Shown: positions 1 through 7,452 of the stretch, one piece after another
Numbering within the stretch: position 1 is the stretch's first letter
Layout of the letters: each line of letters starts with the position of its first letter
Assembly: GCA_965602805.1 (NCBI GenBank)
Contig: CBFCZK010000015.1
Location: 1 to 33,090 of the forward strand
DNA: 33,090 nt
Reading direction: 5' to 3'
Source of the DNA: Thiomicrorhabdus sp965602805
GTDB lineage: Bacteria; Pseudomonadota; Gammaproteobacteria; Thiomicrospirales; Thiomicrospiraceae
Notes under the pieces: model-generated
Told to the model about the DNA's origin: nothing
The model's input: the letters and a program-made list of their open reading frames with translations, nothing else
Databases searched by the model: none
Program-made: the position numbers and the translations under genes

Positions 1-54
1 TGAAATGCATTTTAGCATCTCTATTTAGGTGGCCAAAATTACTGTACCACTACA
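1..54 (-). mobile_element. IS end (partial, running off the left edge)
   Basis: This segment is the reverse complement of 16537-16590 with 4 mismatches in 54 bp. The outer end reads TGTAGTGGTACAG when read leftward from position 54, so the element body lies to the left of the window. Because the match continues through 54 bp rather than a typical 20-30 bp terminal repeat, both copies are probably the same end of the same element in opposite orientation. The family cannot be fixed from this fragment; an IS3-like element is my guess from the TG end and the layout of the second copy. Confidence 0.6.
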
Positions 55-260
55 GTCGGAAATATATTCAACAAGATCAGAAATTTCGCAATTAAAAAAG
101 TTACATAGCTTATTAAGCGTATCAGTAGATGTGCTATATCCAATTTTGGTATTGATTTTGGTCAAGGTCATTCTATTAATACCAGTAACCACAGCATACG
201 GTGTGGAGACTGGTGTGAGAATGTGTTTTTGATGAAGATAGTGAGAGTTAAGTGGTCATA

Positions 261-285
261 AATATTAGCAATGGGCGCTAATATT
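261..285 (-). terminator. Perfect hairpin downstream of the hydrolase operon
   Basis: AATATTAGC and GCTAATATT form a perfect 9-bp stem around a 7-nt loop, about 50 nt past the stop codon of the minus-strand CocE-like gene. There is no T-run on either side, so it would be a weak or factor-dependent terminator. The stretch 55-334 otherwise holds nothing I can support; one open frame there begins inside the IS end and has no family resemblance. Confidence 0.35.
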
Positions 286-334
286 GTTTTAGTCGTAATT
301 GATAGGGCTATATAGAACATCCTTTTATAGTGAG

Positions 335-2356
335 TTATAACTCACGGGGAATACTTTTAATCCAGTTTTCAGAGTAGATACGCGTGTCGCCCTCATAGGC
401 ATCCAGCTCGGCATGAATGTGAAAGTGGGTGGTGTCGGCGGTCAGTACAGTATGAGTGGTGGTGCGAACAAACCAATCTCCGCGACGAAACGTGCGTTCG
501 GTTCGAGTCTCGCCACGAACTGAAGTGAAATCGTCATCTTCATAGGTGTACCACTCCCAAGTACGATCTCCCACCTCCATGTCGATTTCCTCGATGCGGT
601 ATACCCCTTCATCCTTGATTACTTCCAGAGTTGAAACGTCATTCGCCAAGTCTCGGTGCACCAGCCAGTTATGATGCGGTGGCTCGATGTGTTTGATGCC
701 AGACGACGGCGCGCCTTCAGCCTGCTCGAAGCGTATTTCTGCATCTTCGGGTTGTGCTTCACGTATTGGTAATTTCAAGGCACTGTTATTAAGGTGCAAG
801 GTCAAACACACAGATTCAGGAGACGGCCAGGCGAGCGGCCAGTAAGACGTCGATAAAGACAGACGCAACCGATGACCCGCAGGAAATTGCTGGGCAATAT
901 GGTTCATCTTCACCCGCACACGGTAGCGATGACCGGGTTCCAACGGTTCAGGCACGGCATCGCCGTTGCGATGGGTAAGATTGAGCAGGCCATAGCTGAC
1001 GCGGGTAGCTTTGCCATCTGGTGCCACATCGGAGAGTCGTACAGCAATCATTGCAACGGGGCGGTTAGCGGCCACTTCCAGTTCTACCTCGGGTGCCCCC
1101 AGAATTGCCATCGGTTCCAGCAGGGGATCACTGTCGTAGACTAGTGCCCCACCATCCTCTTCACGTTGGTCATGTGGCAGGTCAGGAGCCGAAGTGTAGG
1201 AGCACCACTTACCGGCATAGAGGCCGACACTGAGGGGGGACTGCACGCTTTGCGTCGTTGCTTCCTTGCGGCGTTTCGTATGATCTGAAACGAGACGATA
1301 AGGGCTAAGCGGATAGGATTGCCAGTTAATATTGGGTGAGGGCCACTGTTGTTCTCCGACCCAGTGTCCGGGTCGTTGGGGGTAACGGGTGGTAGGGGGA
1401 ACACTCTCCTGCATCCAGGCACGCAGCATCGGCTCCTGCATAATCCCGGTTTCCCGACCCTTGAGCCAGTAGTCCCACCAGCGCAAGGATTCTTGCAGAA
1501 AGCCTATGGCGGGTCCTGGTTTTCCTAGGTGAGGGTACTTGTGACCCCAGGGGCCGACCAACCCTTGACGTGGTACAGAGAGGTGCTCCAGTAGGCGGAA
1601 GATGGCGTTGGTGTAGCCGTCAGACCAGCCGCCGACAGCCATGACAGGGCAGCGAATCGCGGCATAGTCCTCGCATACCGAACCGTGTTTCCAATACTCA
1701 TCCCTGTGCTGATGGCGCAACCAGGTATCGAGCCATAAGCCACTGCCAGAGAGTCTTTCCAACCACATCTCACGCCATCGATCTCCCACCAGTTGCGGAT
1801 CGGGAGGGCAGGTATTGACGGAAAACATGGTCGTTGACTCGGAGAGATTGTCGCTCAGCAGGCACCCTCCCATGTAGTGCATGTTGTCGAGATATAGATC
1901 ATCGGTGGAGCAGGCGGTGATGATCGCTTTGAGTCCGGCCGGTTGAAGGGCGGCGATTTGCAGGCTGTTAAATCCCCCCCAGGATATCCCCATCATTCCT
2001 ACCTGGCCATTGCACCAAGGCTGTTCTGTCAACCAGCGAATCACGGCCACTCCATCATCCATTTCCTGTTGCCGATACTGATCGACCATTACTCCTTCTG
2101 ACTCCCCCGAACCTCTCAGGTCGACCCGAATGCAGGCATACCCATGTCCAGCCAGGTAGCGGTGGGTGATATCGTCGCGCACTCGGGTGAGATCGCGCTT
2201 GCGATAGGGAATATATTCGAATATGGCGGGTACAGGAGATACTTCGGCTCCCTCTGGTAACCACATTCGAGCCGCTAACCGAGTACCATCCGGCATGGTA
2301 ATAAGAGTATGTTCGACCTCGGTCACAGCATAGGGGAAGGAATCAACGATTTTCAT
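335..2356 (-). CDS. CocE/NonD-family hydrolase (peptidase S15-like)
   Basis: Alpha/beta hydrolase of 673 residues, the usual length for CocE/NonD and X-Pro dipeptidyl-peptidase-like enzymes, which cleave esters or amides. The nucleophile elbow is GISWGG with Ser125, the acid is Asp246 in GGWSDGY, and the base is His272 in GPWGHKY. The C-terminal half is the expected jelly-roll domain. No signal peptide is visible, so it is probably cytoplasmic. Its ATG overlaps the stop of the upstream ATP-grasp gene by 4 bp (ATGA), with a GGAG site upstream, so the two are translationally coupled. The pairing suggests one enzyme joins and the other cleaves or trims a related amide; that is inference. Substrate unknown. 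Confidence 0.85.
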   Translation of the reverse strand: MKIVDSFPYAVTEVEHTLITMPDGTRLAARMWLPEGAEVSPVPAIFEYIPYRKRDLTRVRDDITHRYLAGHGYACIRVDLRGSGESEGVMVDQYRQQEMDDGVAVIRWLTEQPWCNGQVGMMGISWGGFNSLQIAALQPAGLKAIITACSTDDLYLDNMHYMGGCLLSDNLSESTTMFSVNTCPPDPQLVGDRWREMWLERLSGSGLWLDTWLRHQHRDEYWKHGSVCEDYAAIRCPVMAVGGWSDGYTNAIFRLLEHLSVPRQGLVGPWGHKYPHLGKPGPAIGFLQESLRWWDYWLKGRETGIMQEPMLRAWMQESVPPTTRYPQRPGHWVGEQQWPSPNINWQSYPLSPYRLVSDHTKRRKEATTQSVQSPLSVGLYAGKWCSYTSAPDLPHDQREEDGGALVYDSDPLLEPMAILGAPEVELEVAANRPVAMIAVRLSDVAPDGKATRVSYGLLNLTHRNGDAVPEPLEPGHRYRVRVKMNHIAQQFPAGHRLRLSLSTSYWPLAWPSPESVCLTLHLNNSALKLPIREAQPEDAEIRFEQAEGAPSSGIKHIEPPHHNWLVHRDLANDVSTLEVIKDEGVYRIEEIDMEVGDRTWEWYTYEDDDFTSVRGETRTERTFRRGDWFVRTTTHTVLTADTTHFHIHAELDAYEGDTRIYSENWIKSIPREL

Positions 2357-3669
2357 GTCTGCTCCGTGTGTTGGTGTCGATGGGGTTCGGCGAATTCGAA
2401 GCTAAGCATTTCCTGGCAACGTGCATAGCGATGCAATAACTGTTGATGGTTGTCGGCACCAAGCAGGATGATCGCAATCTCATAGCTATAGCTATCTTGA
2501 TCGCGCAGGTCGGAGAGCATCATCCCTTCTTGTGCTTCGATATAGATCTCGATGCCGGGGAAAGCTTGTTGTACCTTGGCGATCTCCTCCAAGCTAGGTG
2601 TGCGCGTGACCAATGCATCCTCATAGTGGCGCCACATAAATTTGGCAGCGCATTTAAATTGCCCTTCCGGACGTGGATAGTCGGGCTTCTTGCCTAACGC
2701 CAATTCTACCGCCACCTCATGATTGGATGAACCATGCACCTTTTCGAACATATCACTGAGCGATTGGGAAATGCGTGGATTGACCTCAATGAGTTTGAGG
2801 TCGTCATTGGATTCGTCCCAGATGAATTCTAGATTGAAGGCTGAGTTATCCAGTTCGAGGCTGGAGAGTAGCCGCTCGGTCACTTCAATGCTTTTTTCCT
2901 GGATGTGTTGTGGCCAGACAGAAGGGTATTCATAACGCATGAAACTTCTGCCGGCTGCATCCTTGATCGAATCTGTGATACCGTTGATGTGTACTTTACC
3001 CTTATAGATATAGCCTTCCGGACCATTTTGACGGTTACCTTGAATGATCGTCTCGGCGATACAATGATTGCCGCCGATGTCCTTTACTTCTGGCGGAAGC
3101 GTAGCATGCTTTAAGGCTAGATTAAACGCGTTACCGATGCGCGAAATCTTGTTGCGGATGGTCGGCAGGTGTTGGTAAAAAGTCTGTTCGTTATCAATGT
3201 AAAACCCGAGATAGGAACCAAAGGATTTAATCGGCTTGATCCAGAAAGGATATGGTAGGTTGATCTGTGACAGCGGATCATCGGCAAAAGGGTCAAAGGC
3301 ACAGAAGTCGGGAATATGTTCGGGGATAATCTTCTGCTGTTCCAGCCGTGCCCAGTATTTGTGACCACATTTTAGGACACTTTCCAGCGATGGTGACGGA
3401 AGGCCGAACTTTTTGCAAAGCACTGGTAGCATGGTATCGGCGGGAAAATCCCAATGACTGACGATGGCATCTATACTGCCCGGAAATTGCTTTAGCTGTT
3501 CCTCAGCTTTCTTCAGTATGGAATCATATGGGTAGTCGAGGGGTTTGACGACCTCTTTATATTCCAAAAGAGCGTGGAAGCGATAATGCTCCGCATTGCG
3601 GATACCTTCCAGTTTGCGAAGATTATATGGATCAAGTCCAATAACAAAGATGTTCTTATTAGTACTCAC
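2353..3669 (-). CDS. ATP-grasp domain ligase 1
   Basis: ATP-grasp enzyme of 438 residues; this fold makes C-N bonds by way of acyl-phosphates. A lysine in the stretch FWIKPIKSFGSY should bind ATP, an ETIIQGNRQNG segment follows, and the metal-binding end is FNLEFIWDES plus IEVNPRISQS (Glu and Asn). A preceding N-terminal Rossmann-like domain (FVIGLDPYNL) is also typical. I chose the GTG at 3669 because an AGGAG site lies 7 nt upstream; an in-frame GTG at 3696 gives 9 more residues but has no clear ribosome site. It is the first gene of a two-gene unit with the CocE-like hydrolase. The family is certain, the substrates are not: peptide or amino-acid ligase is inference. Confidence 0.85.
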   Translation of the reverse strand: MSTNKNIFVIGLDPYNLRKLEGIRNAEHYRFHALLEYKEVVKPLDYPYDSILKKAEEQLKQFPGSIDAIVSHWDFPADTMLPVLCKKFGLPSPSLESVLKCGHKYWARLEQQKIIPEHIPDFCAFDPFADDPLSQINLPYPFWIKPIKSFGSYLGFYIDNEQTFYQHLPTIRNKISRIGNAFNLALKHATLPPEVKDIGGNHCIAETIIQGNRQNGPEGYIYKGKVHINGITDSIKDAAGRSFMRYEYPSVWPQHIQEKSIEVTERLLSSLELDNSAFNLEFIWDESNDDLKLIEVNPRISQSLSDMFEKVHGSSNHEVAVELALGKKPDYPRPEGQFKCAAKFMWRHYEDALVTRTPSLEEIAKVQQAFPGIEIYIEAQEGMMLSDLRDQDSYSYEIAIILLGADNHQQLLHRYARCQEMLSFEFAEPHRHQHTEQT

Positions 3670-3745
3670 TGGCACGCTCCTGAGCATTTCTACCACACAC
3701 TGATAAATGCCACTATGTATTTAAACTGAATTTTTTGTATTTCTT

Positions 3746-3768
3746 CCTAAGAGATGTAACTGCTTAGG
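3746..3768. repeat. Operator-like inverted repeat CCTAAG-N11-CTTAGG
   Basis: A 6-bp perfect dyad with an 11-nt spacer about 80 nt upstream of the ATP-grasp 1 start. Its right arm extends to CTTAGGTA, an 8-mer also found twice upstream of the PqqD-like operon (12630-12637 on the minus strand and 12732-12739). Spacing fits a dimeric regulator; no regulator gene lies in the window next to it. Confidence 0.4.
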
Positions 3769-3824
3769 TAATCAGTTTATTCTAAATTGATTCTACCATT
3801 AATCTAATCATCAAAGAGTTACTG

Positions 3825-3852
3825 TAAAACTAAGTTATTCTCCTTAGTTTTA
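3825..3852. repeat. Perfect 10-bp inverted repeat with 8-nt loop
   Basis: TAAAACTAAG and CTTAGTTTTA flank an 8-nt spacer. It sits in the divergent region between ATP-grasp 1 and the dehydrogenase, away from any 3' end, so an operator is more likely than a terminator. There is no T-run after it. Confidence 0.4.
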
Positions 3853-4101
3853 ATTCTATTAGCTTCAGACAAAATTATCAACTTGCTTGGATTTATTCAG
3901 AGGTTTACTTGAATAGAATCGGCATATCTATTTGTTTTTCAAGGTTTGTTTTTCGTGTTTTGATTTTATTTAGATATTTTAATTCTGAGCTGATTTTCAG
4001 CTGTGCCTTTTTCAAGTTATTAAAAGATGGTAAGGTTCCAATAACGTCGGAAGCCATTTTTAGGTGTCTTCGGTCATATCGCTTACACAAAAGGAGTGAC
4101 C

Positions 4102-5340
4102 ATGTATAGCTTTCTGGAACAGAGTTCGCTGATTCTAAAAGAGGCGGGCAAGATTGGCCAAATTGACCCGAATGTGATGCAATTGTTGGATGCAGCTCAG
4201 AGAGTAATCTCTTTTCGCATACCACTAAAAATGGACGATGGTTCGTTTCGGGTGTTTGATGCTCACCGGGTTCGTTATAACGATGCACTGGGACCAACTC
4301 GTGATGGTACGCGAATTTCGCCCGAGCTTGATTTGGACGAGGTCAAGGCTCTAGCTTTAATTATGTCTATCAAACACGCTGCCGGTAAAATCCCCGCCGG
4401 GGGCGGAAAAGGTGGAATCGCTGCCGACCCGAAAGAGTTGAGTGTTCGAGAGCTTGAGGCGCTGTGCCGAGGCTATATGCGACACCTGCGTTCCAGTGGT
4501 TCCGCTTACGATGTTCCCGGAGCCGATGTGGGCACCAACCCGCAGACGATGTCTTGGATGTTGGATGAATTTGAATCTATTCATAACCGACACGAGCCGA
4601 CGGCAGTCAATGATAAACCTCCGATTCTGGGAGGCACTTTAGGTGGTTATGAAGCGACAGGAAATGGGGTTTTTGAGGTCTTTGAGGAGGCGGCACGCGA
4701 AATCGGGCTTGAAATCGAAGGTGCTTGTGTTGCCATTCAAGGGTTTGGACAGGTTGGTTCAGTTGCCGCGCAACGTTTTTTTGAAGCAGGTTGTAAAGTA
4801 ATTGCCATCAGCGACAGTCGTGGCGGTGTCTTTAGTGAGAACGGCATAGATGTAGCAGCGTTGATTGAGCATAAACAGAAAACCGGCCAGGTTATGGGGC
4901 TGGAGGGAACACGTAGTGTGACCAATGAGGAGTTGATTACATGCGACTGTGATGTATTGGTGCCAGCAGCCTTGCAAGGAGTGATTACCTCAGATAATGC
5001 GGCGCAAGTTAAAGCGCGTTTATTGATCGAGGCCGCCAATGCTCCGACCACGATGGAGGCGGATGGGATTCTGGCGGAAAAAGGCGTTACGGTGGTACCG
5101 GATGTGCTTGCAAATGCCGGTAGCGTGCATCTGTGTCAGATGGAGAGAACCCAAGGGTTGTATGATAATTACTGGGATGAAGAGACCATAAACCATATTC
5201 GTCGTGAGCGATTATCAGGTGGGTTTCATGCCGCTTTGAATACTGCGGCACGCTACCAAGTGTCATCGGTACGAATCGGAGCCTGGATCAATGCGCTTAA
5301 ACGCATGGAAGAGGCGATCAAGATGCGCGGTTGGTGTTGA
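4102..5340 (+). CDS. Glu/Leu/Phe/Val-type amino acid dehydrogenase
   Basis: NAD(P)-dependent oxidative deamination of an amino acid, or the reverse reductive amination. The 412 residues match GDH-family length. Seen: the lysine-bearing MSIKHA (Lys91) and GGGKGG (catalytic Lys103), the catalytic Asp142 in VPGADVGT, a GGTLGGYEATG segment and the nucleotide-binding GFGQVG at about 214-219. ATG 4102 lies 5 nt after AAGGAG; a GTG at 4096 overlaps that site and is unlikely. The gene stands alone on the plus strand and converges on the U32 gene 11 bp away. It could be a catabolic glutamate dehydrogenase, but its place in this cluster suggests a pathway-specific amination step. Amino-acid preference cannot be read from the sequence. 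Confidence 0.85.
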   Translation: MYSFLEQSSLILKEAGKIGQIDPNVMQLLDAAQRVISFRIPLKMDDGSFRVFDAHRVRYNDALGPTRDGTRISPELDLDEVKALALIMSIKHAAGKIPAGGGKGGIAADPKELSVRELEALCRGYMRHLRSSGSAYDVPGADVGTNPQTMSWMLDEFESIHNRHEPTAVNDKPPILGGTLGGYEATGNGVFEVFEEAAREIGLEIEGACVAIQGFGQVGSVAAQRFFEAGCKVIAISDSRGGVFSENGIDVAALIEHKQKTGQVMGLEGTRSVTNEELITCDCDVLVPAALQGVITSDNAAQVKARLLIEAANAPTTMEADGILAEKGVTVVPDVLANAGSVHLCQMERTQGLYDNYWDEETINHIRRERLSGGFHAALNTAARYQVSSVRIGAWINALKRMEEAIKMRGWC

Positions 5341-5351
5341 TAATGGATTAT

Positions 5352-6281
5352 TCAAACTGGTATTGCCAAGTCTAGGCCCCCGGTTGGCGAACACTTCAGC
5401 TCAGGGTTTTCTCGCTGGATTAATTCTATCGCTACGGCGGCATTGCGGACCCGCTCCTTGATCATGTTGTCGTGGTATTCGGGCGGATTCCAAGGAGCGT
5501 AGAGCTGGCTTTCGGACGGGCCTGGTTCAAATTTGAAGTAGCAGGGGGCTGTGATACGAGCGATCTCGGCGGCTTCGTAGAAACGCACGACCCCCCCCAT
5601 TGAGTTGACCAAGCAAAGGTAGATATCCATTGGAATGTCAATACTGCTGCGTATGGCCGAGAGCATCGGTAGGTCCAAATCGGCTAAAGGGTTAAGGGTG
5701 TTTGCTCCAAGCGACTGGGCAACTTTGGCACCAGCCGGATTGGCTTGACCGGCGAAGACGGAAAGTTTAAAGATAACGTCAGCGGGGATAACGCCTTTTT
5801 GTTTAAGCTGTGTGACGAGCCAGAGCAGACCTTCATCGGCGACCAAGAATCCGCGAATGCCTGCCTGCATGCAGCGGTCTATATCCTTGAGCCAGTGACG
5901 TACGCCTGTCATGCCGCGCATGCGCATTCCGGATACCAATCCTTCGTCAGTAAGCATCTGGCGGCCGTTGTCCCAGGCTCGGCGAGGTCCTGGCGTCATG
6001 ACCACTTCTATGCGTTTTTCCTTGGCGATCTGGGCGAAGTCGTTGAGTTCGGATTGGGTCAGATAGGTTGCGCCACCGACAGTGGCGATAATTCTGTGAA
6101 CCGGAATATCTTGGCTTTCGGTTTCACGGATCAACGTTTCCAGAGCTGAAACACGCTCCACACCGGAAATTTCGATGCGGTAGTGACCGCCGTCGGGAAA
6201 ACGCAGTTCCGACGAAGGTAGGTGGAGGTTGTCCTGAGTAGGCAGTCCAAGCTCTTCCAGTACCTGTTCTAGATTTTGCAT
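5352..6281 (-). CDS. Peptidase U32-family protein
   Basis: A 309-residue U32-family protein. The conserved GGATYLTQSELNDFAQIA stretch and the TIM-barrel-like core (FLVADEGLLWLV, MDIYLCLVNSMGGVV) are visible. Most U32 proteins studied are not proteases but Fe-S proteins in hydroxylation of tRNA, rRNA or ubiquinone precursors (TrhP, RlhA, UbiU/UbiV). Four cysteines occur (Cys137, 223, 247, 297); whether they hold a cluster is uncertain, since their spacing differs from what I recall for UbiV. ATG has an AAGGAG site. Tail-to-tail with the dehydrogenase and divergent from the DHDPS-like gene. A pathway-specific oxidation or hydroxylation is one possible role (inference). Confidence 0.75.
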   Translation of the reverse strand: MQNLEQVLEELGLPTQDNLHLPSSELRFPDGGHYRIEISGVERVSALETLIRETESQDIPVHRIIATVGGATYLTQSELNDFAQIAKEKRIEVVMTPGPRRAWDNGRQMLTDEGLVSGMRMRGMTGVRHWLKDIDRCMQAGIRGFLVADEGLLWLVTQLKQKGVIPADVIFKLSVFAGQANPAGAKVAQSLGANTLNPLADLDLPMLSAIRSSIDIPMDIYLCLVNSMGGVVRFYEAAEIARITAPCYFKFEPGPSESQLYAPWNPPEYHDNMIKERVRNAAVAIELIQRENPELKCSPTGGLDLAIPV

Positions 6282-6304
6282 GTTGTCTCCTTCCTAAAAG
6301 AAAT

Positions 6305-6351
6305 TTAATATAAGAAATTACGTTGTATGTCAGTCATATTAACGCTGTTAT
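6305..6351. promoter_or_regulatory. Overlapping back-to-back promoter candidates
   Basis: Minus strand, towards the U32 gene: CTGACA at 6333-6328, 17 bp, TATTAA at 6310-6305. Plus strand, towards the aldolase gene: TTGTAT at 6323-6328, 17 bp, TGTTAT at 6346-6351. The -35 elements overlap, so the two promoters could compete. Assigned by eye from sigma-70 consensus only. Confidence 0.35.
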
Positions 6352-6374
6352 GGTTATCACCACAAGGGGCCTAA

Positions 6375-7448
6375 ATGTCCAAGCGGGATCTAGTATGGAT
6401 AAAAAATTTGCTAAAGAATCCGATCGAACACTATCCGCAGGCGACGGTAGCGGCGTTTGACCCCACTTGCGGAGAACAGCCGCGCCGTCAATTGGATGAG
6501 AAGCGTACCCGATTGTTTCTTGAACGGTTGGCTCAAACCGGGGCTGAAGCGGTACTCATTGCTTCTTCAACGGGACAGGGGCACCTTCGAACTGTATCGG
6601 AGTTAGAAAGCTGGTTCCGCTGTGCCGCCTCGGCAGAGACGGGCGCCATGCGTTTGATCGGGTTGCTGCGTCCCGAAGATGGTGTGGATGCCTGCGAACA
6701 TTTGATGAATGTGTTCTGCGAGAGTGGTTATCCGATTGTCTTTTTCCGACCAGGAAATGATTTGCCCGCTGATGCAGATACAAAGCAAGTGGCCGATAGT
6801 CTGGCACCCCTCGTCGAGGCTGCGGCCAAACGCGGACTGGCGGTCGGACTCTATTCCATTTCAGATGTCAGTGGTCTGCCGTTGACACCTGAGACGGTGG
6901 CAGAATTGATTCAGCGCCCTGGAGGCGATCATGTTGTCGCAGTTAAGGTGACCGAAGCCAACTATGAAGCCAGCACCGCTGGTTTTTTAGCCCATACTGG
7001 GTTGAAAAATTTAAAGATCGTTCAGGGTTGGGATCCCTTTTTGAGTCGGGCTTTACAAGACGGACCGCTCTTTGACAAACTGGCACGGCAGCGAGTCGGT
7101 ATTACTTCAGGAATGATGTCTCTGGCGATCTATCAGTATGGCTATATGCTTCAACAGGCGCAGGCCGAAAATTGGTCTGAATTGGCACGCGCGCAAAATG
7201 CAGTGACACCGCTGTTTTCGGCAATGCAGGATGATCCGGAGCATTTTGCTGACTTGCAGCGCGCAAAGTATCTGATGGGGCTGGGGCAACCTATTTTGGG
7301 AAGGGTGACAGCTGCACAGGTTGAACGGCTATTTGAAGCCTTAAATAAGGTTGAAAATCGGGCGGATCGGGTGCGGCTATCGAAAAGCCTGGATCTCATG
7401 AAGGATGGCCCATACCATCAACGCTTGTTGCAACTTTATCAAGCTTAA
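6375..7448 (+). CDS. Dihydrodipicolinate synthase (DapA/NAL)-family aldolase
   Basis: Class I aldolase or lyase of 357 residues, longer than DapA (about 290-300). Seen: the pyruvate-binding ASSTGQG at about 63-69, Tyr160 in GLYSIS and the Schiff-base Lys191 in VVAVKVTEANY, so the catalytic set is intact. The family condenses pyruvate with an aldehyde, or does the reverse, and includes sialate and keto-sugar-acid lyases. The longer length and the context argue against housekeeping DapA. The start has an AAGGGG site 5 nt upstream. It converges on the transporter-peptidase gene with a 4-bp gap. It may build the carbon skeleton of the cluster product (inference). Confidence 0.8.
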   Translation: MSKRDLVWIKNLLKNPIEHYPQATVAAFDPTCGEQPRRQLDEKRTRLFLERLAQTGAEAVLIASSTGQGHLRTVSELESWFRCAASAETGAMRLIGLLRPEDGVDACEHLMNVFCESGYPIVFFRPGNDLPADADTKQVADSLAPLVEAAAKRGLAVGLYSISDVSGLPLTPETVAELIQRPGGDHVVAVKVTEANYEASTAGFLAHTGLKNLKIVQGWDPFLSRALQDGPLFDKLARQRVGITSGMMSLAIYQYGYMLQQAQAENWSELARAQNAVTPLFSAMQDDPEHFADLQRAKYLMGLGQPILGRVTAAQVERLFEALNKVENRADRVRLSKSLDLMKDGPYHQRLLQLYQA

Positions 7449-7452
7449 TTAC

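Larger units (their letters stand above)
3670..4101. promoter_or_regulatory. Divergent regulatory region, ligase 1 / dehydrogenase
   Basis: AT-rich 432-bp gap between two divergent genes. It contains two inverted repeats (3746-3768 and 3825-3852) described separately. The dehydrogenase has an AAGGAG ribosome site at 4091-4096. I could not identify a convincing -35/-10 pair in either direction. No coding sequence is supported. Confidence 0.5.

Noticed and set aside
29..232. 67-aa open frame at the left edge
   Set aside because: It begins inside the IS end, has no ribosome site and no family resemblance.
3670..3696. Nine-residue N-terminal extension of ATP-grasp ligase 1
   Set aside because: No ribosome site for the GTG at 3696, whereas GTG 3669 has AGGAG at ideal spacing.
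4096..4101. GTG start two codons upstream of the dehydrogenase ATG
   Set aside because: The GTG overlaps the AAGGAG ribosome site itself, so the ATG at 4102 is the start.
6375..7448. Calling the aldolase DapA
   Set aside because: It is about 60 residues longer and lies in an accessory cluster; the family only is supported.
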